Source: Agromyces hippuratus | GTDB lineage: Bacteria; Actinomycetota; Actinomycetes; Actinomycetales; Microbacteriaceae | Assembly: GCF_013410355.1 (NCBI RefSeq) | Contig: NZ_JACCFI010000001.1 | Span: 1,674,001-1,738,000 of the forward strand | Length of the DNA stretch: 64,000 nucleotides | Direction: 5' to 3' | Part shown: positions 58,201-64,000 of the stretch, one piece after another | Position numbering within the stretch: the stretch's first letter is position 1 | How the letters are laid out: each line of letters begins with the position of its first letter | The notes under the pieces: model-generated | Databases searched by the model: none | Told to the model about the DNA's origin: nothing | The model's input: only the letters and a program-made list of their open reading frames with translations | Translations under genes and position numbers: made by a program

Positions 58201-58317
58201 CCGTGGCTCATCGGCATCGCGGTGTTCCTCCTGCTCGCCGCGGCGATCGCCGTCGGCGCCGCGGCATCCGTTCGGCGCATCGCCTCGCGCCCCGGTCTCA
58301 GGCAGGAGGAGGGATGA
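55276..58317 (+). CDS. Large FtsX/MacB-type ABC permease
   Basis: This protein of about 1013 residues has an N-terminal membrane segment (VLASIAAVVLLLSGLSTAVI) and a large extracytoplasmic region. A first FtsX-type membrane core lies near residues 290-510 (PLPLLLLAFTGFAALTRLST, RARGASAGRLARD), then another extracytoplasmic domain and a second FtsX core at the C-terminus (LIGAAGALLF-type helix, LRALGVPARTQSRARLAELA). Such permeases work with MacB-type ATPases, often to move lipoproteins, peptides or cell-wall components. I choose the GTG with GAGGAG 5 bases upstream; an in-frame ATG at 55237 is the alternative. It overlaps the next gene by ATGA. Confidence 0.85.
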   Translation: MGAARTAFARANARVGVLASIAAVVLLLSGLSTAVIDSLAGSSTSGLRSSLASVQGTAGAARWQIRVAQDPEAQADAAASVLDRMITPFDASWSRSIETAPVDATSDGTAFGAVLLADPGAAGRSELVDGSWPEAPEAIGAADAEGAVPATLHAAAAEALGLASGDVVELAGDSARRLLVVGTWLPLEPSDPAWFGEGIIATGAATDGAGPFLVAEASALALPAAIVVRWTALVDPAAVTPDSARLLRAELPDVEPALRAEPAIGTDGLSALGGLDTTLSRLLAGLGAVRAIAPLPLLLLAFTGFAALTRLSTLLGAARRGETVLLRARGASAGRLARDTAIEVLALGIPAAIIGAAGAEALLMATRPGETRDQGTAAVVASVVLVGTLIVVAGRAWLDARRPVVRGAGDEVGRVARGLATGGGVLLVVLAAVALWQFRLYGSPLVASASGAIEVDPIAVLAPMLVLVALALAALWLTRPIDALFERLAAARPGLVPSLPMRQLARRASLYSAASLVTMLAVAGLTLSAAFAGSWQAIDRTASTLATGGEVRVSYAGRDVVQGPDQLALDDGFDDVAGITAAGPVYRGEVRIGSDRATVVALPSGAADRIAPGTGAADAAAALEESAVAAGPVLPNGTTTLDVAVALDAPAGTGGSVAVSAWFLTEEGAATPTAPVSVDVAAGGGPVRLDAPAAEGLRFIGLGASLNGASGVDVLVSFGPISLDGTSVAGPGFEIEPEHVLTSKAPNARATLAGGGSDPLPVVLSTDLAERISAEVGGRFAFRVLDGGAEVDAVVAGVLPVVPTAGDDGVLADLAAFERYTFDSGAGVPAFGERWIATSDPDLLAAELDREHGSSVIADARSASSSAAFIAPAIAALWIGAAGALLFALISVVALVAALGGSRLGEIVVLRALGVPARTQSRARLAELAVTLGTAVVIGTLVGFATALLTARELARAAVAGVPAVVPVEFGVDLAPWLIGIAVFLLLAAAIAVGAAASVRRIASRPGLRQEEG

Positions 58318-61076
58318 CCCCGACCCGTCATTCGCGGCTCAGCACCGCCGGCCTCCTGCGACGGCAGTTCCTCGCCGGACCGGTCGCGTCGGTCATGCTC
58401 GCGCTGCTCGTGCTCGCCGGCGCGCTGCTCGCCACGGGCGTGCCCCGCGCGGTCGCCGCGATGCACACCGCGGCGCTCGAGCAGTCGCTCGAGCAGTTCC
58501 CGGCACGCGAGATCGATCTCGTCGCCTCCAGCCGCAACCTGCCCGAGCTCGGCGGCTCGAGCGGCGAGACGACCCTCGAACCCGAGATCGATGCGGTCTG
58601 GGGCGCCCAGGAGCAGCACCTGCTCGACATCCGCCCGAGCATGCCCGAGCTGCTGACGCGCGTCACGGGCGAGCCGCTCTCCGCGCTCGTCGCCGGCCCG
58701 ACGATCGCCGGTGTCGCGGGCGCCGCGGCAGGCTCGAACTCGTACCAGCTGTTCACCGCGTTCGATCCGAGGATCCGCGAGCACCTCACGCTGACCGGCG
58801 GACAGTGGCCGGCCGCCCTGACCGACCCGGTTCCGGGCAGCACCCCGCTCGAGATCGTGCTCGCCGACGCCGTCGCCGAGGAGATGGCGTGGGTGCCGGG
58901 CGAGAGCCGCTCGATCCCGGTCGGCACGAATCCGCAGGACGTGCGACTGGTCGGCACCTTCGCGGCGACCGACCCCGACGACGGCTTCTGGACGCACGTG
59001 CCGCCGGTGGCACTCGAACCGTCCGTCGCGTTCACCCCGGAAGGCAACATCGAGGTCACGGGTCTCGGGTTCGCCGACCCGGTCTCGTGGGCGGCGCTGC
59101 AGGAGTCCGACCTGCCGACGACGATGGACGTGTGGTTCCCAGTGCTGCCCGACCGCATCCGCTCCGCCGACTCGGCCGAACTCGTGACGCAGGTCGACCA
59201 GTTCATGAGCCAGGTGTTCGTGCTCGGCAGCGGCTCCTGGGAGTACTGGTTCGCGACCGTCGGCGAGGTCGCCTTCGCGAGCGGGCTCCCCGACGCATTG
59301 AACGACGCGGCCGTCGCCGCGAGTGCGAGCGATGCCGTGCTGGCCACGATCGCCTCCGGACCGATCGGCGTGATGGTCGCCGTGCTCGTGCTCGGAGCCA
59401 GGGTGGTGTTCGAACGACGACGCACCGGCCTCGAGCTCGCCGCCGCCCGGGGTGCGTCTCCCGGCCAGCTCCGCGGCATCCTCGCGCTCGAGGGACTGGC
59501 CATCGGCGTGCCCGCCGCGATCGTCGGGGGTCTCCTCGGCACCCTCCTCGTCGCCGCCGACGCCGGCCCGGTCGGGTGGGCGATCGCCGCGCTCTTCGCG
59601 CTGACCCCGATGGCACTGCTCGTCGCGGCCGCGCCGGGTCTCAGCCCGCTGCGCAGGGCACGCTCCGACCTCGGCCGGCCGAGCACCGGGCGCTTCCGCT
59701 GGATGGCCGAGGTGCTCGTCGCGGTGCTCGCCGTCACCGCCGTCGTGCTGCTGTACCGCCGCGGCCTGGCCACCTCGACCGCCGCGACCGGCGTCGACCC
59801 GTTGCTCGCGGCGGTGCCCCTCCTGCTCTCGCTGCTCGCGTGCCTCGTCGTGCTGCGGGTCTACCCGATCCCCCTCGCGGCCCTCGTGCGCAGCACGTCC
59901 CGTCGCGCCGACCTCGTGCCGTTCCTCGGCTCGGCACGGGCACTGCGCGACCCCTCCGCCGGGCTCGTGCCCGTGCTCGCCGTCGTCGTCGGCGTCTCGG
60001 TGACCGTGTTCTCCTCGGTGCTGCTCGGCACGGTGCAGGCGGGCGTCGAGCGGGCCGCCGATGCGCAGGTGGGCGCCGACGCATCGGTCGGCGGCACCCC
60101 GTTCACCCTCGAACAGCTCGACCAGTTCGCGGCCGTGCCCGGCGTCGCGGCGACCGCACCCGTGTACTCGGCCAAGCCCACCAAGGTCACCGCCGACGGG
60201 CGCGGCCGCACCTCGACCCTCATCGTCGTCGACAGCGCCGAGATGCGGAAGGTGCAGCAGGGCCGCGACGCGGCCACACCGCTTCCCGCCGAACTCGGCG
60301 CGACCGAGGCGGAAGGCGTTCCGGTGGTGCTCTCGAAGCCGGTCGCGGACTTCGTCTCGGGCGCCGACTCCGCCAACCTCGACGGCGACGACTTCGAAGT
60401 GGTCGGCGTGGTCGACGGCCGCACCGCCTACTCGCCTCGCACGAACTGGGTGCTCATGGACGTCGCGAACGCGAAGCCGTTCACCGCGACCCTCGTGCCG
60501 CGCACCGTGCTCGTGCGGTTCGACGAGGGCACCTCCGCCGCCGAAGCCGACGAGATCACCGCCGCCCTCGCCGAGATCGCCGGCGAGGACGCCGTGGTCG
60601 TCACGCCCGACGGGCTGCTCACCGAATTGCGCGAACGCCCCACCACGCGTGGCCTGGTGATCTCGCTCGTGGTCGCGATCGTGCTCGCGAGCCTGCTCAC
60701 GGCGCTCGCGATCGTGCTGACCCTCGTGGTCGGGCGCCCCGCCCGCGACCGACTGCTGCCGCTGCTCTCGACGCTCGGCCTGGGCCGTCGCGGCGAGCGG
60801 GCGCTCGTCGTCTGGGAGATCGGTCCGGTGGCCGTCATCGCGCTCGTCGCCGGCGCCCTGCTCGGCATCGCCCTGCCGTTCGTCGTGCTCGCGGGCATCG
60901 ACCTGCGTGCGTTCACCGACGGCGACGCCCAGCCGGCCGTGACGCTCGACCCCTGGCTCATCACCGCGGTGCTCGCGGGCAGCCTGCTCGTGACGATCGC
61001 TGCGGCGGCCGCGGCATCCCGCATCGACGGCAGCGTCAACGCCGCTCGCGCGATGCGCAAGGAAGAGGAAGGATGA
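58314..61076 (+). CDS. Second large FtsX/MacB-type ABC permease
   Basis: This 920-residue protein has the same plan as its neighbour: an N-terminal membrane segment (SVMLALLVLAGALLATGVP), a large exported domain to about residue 345, FtsX-type helices near 350-560 (RGASPGQLRGILALEG), a second exported domain, and three final helices. The cytoplasmic loop ending LLSTLGLGRRGERALVVWEI is the FtsX loop that contacts the ATPase. Its ATG overlaps the first permease stop, with AGGAGGAGGG before it. The two permeases are alike in plan and probably arose by duplication, forming a heterodimer. Confidence 0.85.
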   Translation: MTPTRHSRLSTAGLLRRQFLAGPVASVMLALLVLAGALLATGVPRAVAAMHTAALEQSLEQFPAREIDLVASSRNLPELGGSSGETTLEPEIDAVWGAQEQHLLDIRPSMPELLTRVTGEPLSALVAGPTIAGVAGAAAGSNSYQLFTAFDPRIREHLTLTGGQWPAALTDPVPGSTPLEIVLADAVAEEMAWVPGESRSIPVGTNPQDVRLVGTFAATDPDDGFWTHVPPVALEPSVAFTPEGNIEVTGLGFADPVSWAALQESDLPTTMDVWFPVLPDRIRSADSAELVTQVDQFMSQVFVLGSGSWEYWFATVGEVAFASGLPDALNDAAVAASASDAVLATIASGPIGVMVAVLVLGARVVFERRRTGLELAAARGASPGQLRGILALEGLAIGVPAAIVGGLLGTLLVAADAGPVGWAIAALFALTPMALLVAAAPGLSPLRRARSDLGRPSTGRFRWMAEVLVAVLAVTAVVLLYRRGLATSTAATGVDPLLAAVPLLLSLLACLVVLRVYPIPLAALVRSTSRRADLVPFLGSARALRDPSAGLVPVLAVVVGVSVTVFSSVLLGTVQAGVERAADAQVGADASVGGTPFTLEQLDQFAAVPGVAATAPVYSAKPTKVTADGRGRTSTLIVVDSAEMRKVQQGRDAATPLPAELGATEAEGVPVVLSKPVADFVSGADSANLDGDDFEVVGVVDGRTAYSPRTNWVLMDVANAKPFTATLVPRTVLVRFDEGTSAAEADEITAALAEIAGEDAVVVTPDGLLTELRERPTTRGLVISLVVAIVLASLLTALAIVLTLVVGRPARDRLLPLLSTLGLGRRGERALVVWEIGPVAVIALVAGALLGIALPFVVLAGIDLRAFTDGDAQPAVTLDPWLITAVLAGSLLVTIAAAAAASRIDGSVNAARAMRKEEEG

Positions 61077-61080
61077 CCCC

Positions 61081-62133
61081 GTGACCCTCACCGAGACGGC
61101 GGCGCCCGCATCGACGCAGCCCCATATCCTCTGCACCGACCTCGTGCGCATCTTCAGCGCCGACGGTGTCGAGGTGCAGGCGCTCCAGGGGCTGAACCTG
61201 CGGGTCGACCCGGGCGAGATGGTCGCCGTCGTCGGCGCATCGGGCTCCGGCAAGTCGACGCTGCTCACGATCCTCTCCGGGCTCGACACCGCCACTGCCG
61301 GTGTCGCCAGGGTGGCCGGCCACGACCTGCTCTCCATGGGTGGACGCGAGCGGGTCGCCTACCAGCGGCACACGGTGGGCTTCGTCTGGCAGCAGACCTC
61401 GCGCAACCTCCTGCCGTACCTCACCTCCGCCGAGAACGTCGCGCTGGCGATGAACGTCGCCGGCACCCTCCGCGGCGCGCCGAGGGCCCGCCGCGTCGAG
61501 GAGCTCCTCGAACTGCTCGACGTCGGCGAGATGCACGACCGACGTCCGGGCGAGCTCTCGGGCGGCCAGCAGCAGCGCGTCGCGATCGCCGTGGCGCTCG
61601 CGAACTCCCCGCAGGTGCTGCTCGCCGACGAACCCACGGGCGAGCTCGACGAGTCGACCTCCGCCGCGGTGCTCGAGGCGATGCGCGGCGTCAACGAGGA
61701 GCTCGGCGTCACGACGCTCATCGTCACGCACGACCCGACGGTGTCGGGCCACGTGCGCCGCACGGTGCAGATCCGCGACGGCCGCACCTCCACCGAGGTG
61801 CTGCGGTCGACCCGGGTCGACGAGCACGGCGAAGAGCAGCACATCGCCGAGGAGTTCGCGGTGCTCGACCGGGTCGGCCGCCTGCAGCTGCCGCACGATT
61901 TCATGCAGAGCCTCGAACTGCGCGATCGCGTTCGACTCGCCCTCGAGGCCGACCACGTCGGCGTGTGGCCGGGCGACGAGGGGCGAGCGGATGCCGCGCC
62001 GCCGCCGCCGGCCGCTCCGCCGCCCCCGTCCGGCGCCCCCGGCACCCCGGCCCCCACCTCCCGACGCGCCCGGCGCGCCGAGGAGCGCGCGGCCGAGGCA
62101 TCCGTCGCCGACGCACGGGAGGAGGAACGATGA
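61081..62133 (+). CDS. MacB-type ATPase with extra C-terminal region
   Basis: This 350-residue protein has a standard ABC ATPase domain at 15-235 with Walker A GASGSGKST, signature LSGGQQQRVAIA and Walker B VLLADEPTGELDE. About 115 residues follow that are not part of the ATPase: a segment around EEFAVLDRVGRLQLPHDFMQ, then a Pro-rich stretch and a highly charged Arg/Glu tail. The extension could regulate or anchor the ATPase at the membrane. The GTG start lies 4 bases after the permease stop, with GGAAGGA as ribosome binding site. Confidence 0.88.
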   Translation: MTLTETAAPASTQPHILCTDLVRIFSADGVEVQALQGLNLRVDPGEMVAVVGASGSGKSTLLTILSGLDTATAGVARVAGHDLLSMGGRERVAYQRHTVGFVWQQTSRNLLPYLTSAENVALAMNVAGTLRGAPRARRVEELLELLDVGEMHDRRPGELSGGQQQRVAIAVALANSPQVLLADEPTGELDESTSAAVLEAMRGVNEELGVTTLIVTHDPTVSGHVRRTVQIRDGRTSTEVLRSTRVDEHGEEQHIAEEFAVLDRVGRLQLPHDFMQSLELRDRVRLALEADHVGVWPGDEGRADAAPPPPAAPPPPSGAPGTPAPTSRRARRAEERAAEASVADAREEER

Positions 62134-62828
62134 GCACGCTGCGCGCCGAATCGATCAGCCGGGTCTTCGAGTCGAAGGCCGGGGCCGTGCACGCGGTCGC
62201 CGACGTGTCGCTCGAGGTGCGGCCCGGCGAGCTGCTCGTCGTGACGGGCCCGTCAGGCGCCGGCAAGACGACGCTGCTCAACCTGCTCGGCGGACTCGAC
62301 CGGCCGTCGAGCGGGCGCGTCCTCCTCGGCGACGACGAGCTCTCGGCCCTCGGCGACGACGAACTCGCGGCGGTTCGGCGCGACCGTCTCGGCTACATCT
62401 TCCAGTCGTTCGGGCTGATCCCGGTGCTCTCGGCCGCGGAGAACGTCGAGGTGCCGCTCCGCCTGCAGCGCATGGACCCCGCCGAACGCGACGCCCGCGT
62501 CGCCGAGTCGCTCGACCTCGTCGGCCTCGGCGGGCACGCCGCCCAGCGACCCTACGAGCTCTCGGGCGGGCAGCAGCAGCGCGTCGGCATCGCGCGGGCC
62601 CTCGCAGCACGCCCGCAGCTGCTCCTCGCCGACGAGCCGACAGGGCAGCTCGACAGCGGCACCGCCGCGACCGTCATGGATCTCATCGGCGAACTCGTGC
62701 ACGCCCGCGGCGTCGCCGCCGTCGTCACGACCCACGACCCGGCCCTCGTCGGCCGTGCCGACCGCGTGCTCGAACTGCACGACGGCCGGGCGGTCTCGCT
62801 CAGCGCACCCGCACCGACAGGCACGTGA
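62130..62828 (+). CDS. MacB-type ATPase, short form
   Basis: This 232-residue ATPase has Walker A GPSGAGKTT, signature LSGGQQQRVGIARAL, Walker B LLLADEPTGQLD and the H-loop VTTHDP. It is the normal length for a LolD/MacB-type subunit. With the first ATPase it offers two nucleotide-binding subunits for the two permeases. The ATG overlaps the previous stop, with GGGAGGAGGA upstream. Its last 29 bases overlap the end of the convergent dimethylargininase-like gene. Confidence 0.92.
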   Translation: MSTLRAESISRVFESKAGAVHAVADVSLEVRPGELLVVTGPSGAGKTTLLNLLGGLDRPSSGRVLLGDDELSALGDDELAAVRRDRLGYIFQSFGLIPVLSAAENVEVPLRLQRMDPAERDARVAESLDLVGLGGHAAQRPYELSGGQQQRVGIARALAARPQLLLADEPTGQLDSGTAATVMDLIGELVHARGVAAVVTTHDPALVGRADRVLELHDGRAVSLSAPAPTGT

Positions 62829-64000
62829 CGCAGCCCTCGAGCTTCTCGAACTCGCCGATGTCGACGGTCACGACCCGGTAGCCGAGGCTCGCGATCATCG
62901 CCGCCGTCTGCGGCGCCGACGACGACATCAGCAGCGACTCGCGCGACAGCTCGACCACGGCGACGCCCTCGGGCTCGAACACCGGCAGGAAGCGCGGGAA
63001 GAGGCTCGAGACGTCGAGCAGCGCCGGGTCGCCGATGATGGTGCCATCGGGCAGGGCGGTGGCGGCGCTCTTCAGGTGCAGCGCCTTCGTGACGGGCACG
63101 GCCACGACGGTGTACCGGTGCGGGGTGAGCAGGGTGCGCAGCTGCCTGATGCCCTCGGCGTTCGTGCGGTCCGACGCGCCGACGTAGACCGTCGAACCGA
63201 CCTTCAGCACATCGCCGCCGTCGAGGGTGCCCGGCAGCTCGATACGGGTCACCGTGAGCCCGGGCACCTCGCGCACCGCGCGTTCGACGGCCTCGACCTC
63301 GGGGCGGCGCGACTCGGCGCCGGGGCTCGCGAGCACGGCGAGGTCGCCGAACATCACGACCATGTCCTCGACGAAGACCGAGTCGGCCAGTTCGGGCGCC
63401 GCGTCGACCTCGATCGTCTCCCAACCCTCGGCCACGAGCGCCGCGCAGTAGTTGTCCCACTGCTGGTCGGCGAGCGCCTGGTCGATCGGCTGCCGGTCGC
63501 GGTGCGTGAGCACGGCCTCGTCGAGGTTCGACGCGGGGATGCGCACGAGCGCGATGCGCCGGTCGACCGCCTCGGGGGCGTAGGCGAGGATGCCGCGGAA
63601 CACGACGGGTGCGAGCAGCATCTCGCCGACGATGACCGAGAGGATGAAGATCAGGTTGAGGCTCACGAGCGAGCCGACCACGAACAGGAAGATCGCTCCC
63701 GAGAGCGGGTTGCCCGCGGAGCTCGCCGTCGCGGTCGTCGCGATCAGCGCGGCGAGGCAGCCCGAGGTGAAGCCGGTGATGAGCGTCAGGAACCAGGCGC
63801 GCGTCGCCCCCACCGCGTTCGCGACCGAGAGCAGCACCCACGCGGCGAAGGCCGCGAGTGCGAAGTGGCCGAAGACCTGTCCGAGCACCTGCGGCGACTG
63901 ACCACTGCCGATGAAGAACGCCAGCAGCGAGACGAGCATCGCCGCGAGTGCGACGGCGGCCGAAGAGGCCATCACCGCGGCCACCCGCCGCCCCGGGGTG
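62800..64000 (-). CDS. Dimethylarginine dimethylaminohydrolase-like enzyme fused to a membrane domain (5' end outside window)
   Basis: The visible 400 or so residues form two parts. The first about 130 residues hold four hydrophobic segments (MLVSLLAFFIGSG, FALAAFAAWVLLSVANAVG, FLTLITGFTSGCLAALI, LFVVGSLVSLNLIFILSVIV). The rest is an amidinotransferase/DDAH-type fold (VRIPASNLDEAVLTH, DMVVMFGDLAVLASPG, LDGGDVLKVG, and the catalytic cysteine near the end in EGCVTCLS). DDAH cleaves methylated arginines to citrulline and dimethylamine. The frame remains open to the window edge, so the start given by the last internal GTG/ATG may not be the real one. Fusion to a membrane domain is unusual for this family. 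Confidence 0.8.
   Translation of the reverse strand, partial: TPGRRVAAVMASSAAVALAAMLVSLLAFFIGSGQSPQVLGQVFGHFALAAFAAWVLLSVANAVGATRAWFLTLITGFTSGCLAALIATTATASSAGNPLSGAIFLFVVGSLVSLNLIFILSVIVGEMLLAPVVFRGILAYAPEAVDRRIALVRIPASNLDEAVLTHRDRQPIDQALADQQWDNYCAALVAEGWETIEVDAAPELADSVFVEDMVVMFGDLAVLASPGAESRRPEVEAVERAVREVPGLTVTRIELPGTLDGGDVLKVGSTVYVGASDRTNAEGIRQLRTLLTPHRYTVVAVPVTKALHLKSAATALPDGTIIGDPALLDVSSLFPRFLPVFEPEGVAVVELSRESLLMSSSAPQTAAMIASLGYRVVTVDIGEFEKLEGCVTCLSVRVR

Noticed and set aside
57030..61337. A 1400-codon minus-strand frame opposite the two FtsX-type permease genes
   Set aside because: Same composition artefact. The plus-strand frames have membrane segments, ribosome binding sites and ATGA overlaps, and the minus frame has none.

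Overview
The window is chromosomal DNA of a very GC-rich actinobacterium, most likely a member of the Microbacteriaceae (Agromyces/Microbacterium-like). The grounds are the codon bias, the many GTG and TTG starts, the ATGA/GTGA stop-start overlaps, the abundance of promoters of the form TANNNT followed 6-8 bases later by the start codon (leaderless mRNAs), and the gene families present. I see no rRNA, tRNA, CRISPR array, prophage or insertion sequence. This is mostly metabolic and cell-envelope chromosome with a few unusual devices.

Layout. 1-3400: an ECF sigma/anti-sigma pair of the SigK/RskA type in an operon with a DipZ-like thiol-disulfide protein, facing a fasciclin (MPT70/83-like) lipoprotein across twin divergent promoters. 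3500-4700: a MarP-like membrane serine protease. 4700-9000: the Leloir galactose genes, galM plus a DeoR repressor facing galT-galK. 9000-11450: a YbaK deacylase, an amino-acid permease and a gamma carbonic anhydrase. 11550-15230: a three-gene nonulosonate cassette (putative glycosyltransferase, NeuB-like synthase, NeuA-phosphatase fusion). 15470-19700: a lipoprotein, folD and glyA behind a ZTP riboswitch, and a membrane protein. 19700-21400: a secreted GH20 hexosaminidase.

22580-31900 is an amino-sugar catabolic locus. It has an ABC importer facing an operon of SIS isomerase/deaminase, ROK kinase, PfkB kinase, class II aldolase, DeoR repressor and NagA, which is the gene set of an N-acetylgalactosamine/galactosamine (tagatose) route. 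32300-35500: an ECF sigma factor fused to a zinc-finger, membrane and extracytoplasmic region, then purU and a small membrane protein. 35600-43500: a one-direction GlcNAc/chitobiose locus (ROK repressor, binding protein, two permeases, GH3 enzyme, ROK kinase, nagB). A palindrome at the repressor start shares its core with a site in front of the distant GH20 gene, which links extracellular hydrolysis to uptake. The GlcNAc locus has no nagA of its own; the only one seen is in the other amino-sugar cluster.

43500-51000: a P1B-type metal ATPase, isocitrate dehydrogenase, a lipoprotein, a GNAT acetyltransferase, an alkyltransferase-like protein and a NarL-type two-component system. 51100-55150: a heterodimeric multidrug-type ABC exporter preceded by a 26-codon upstream ORF with an ideal ribosome binding site and then a terminator-like hairpin, arranged like an antibiotic-responsive attenuator. 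55270-62830: two large FtsX/MacB-type permeases and two ATPases. 62800-64000: a dimethylarginine dimethylaminohydrolase-like enzyme fused to an N-terminal membrane domain, cut by the window end.
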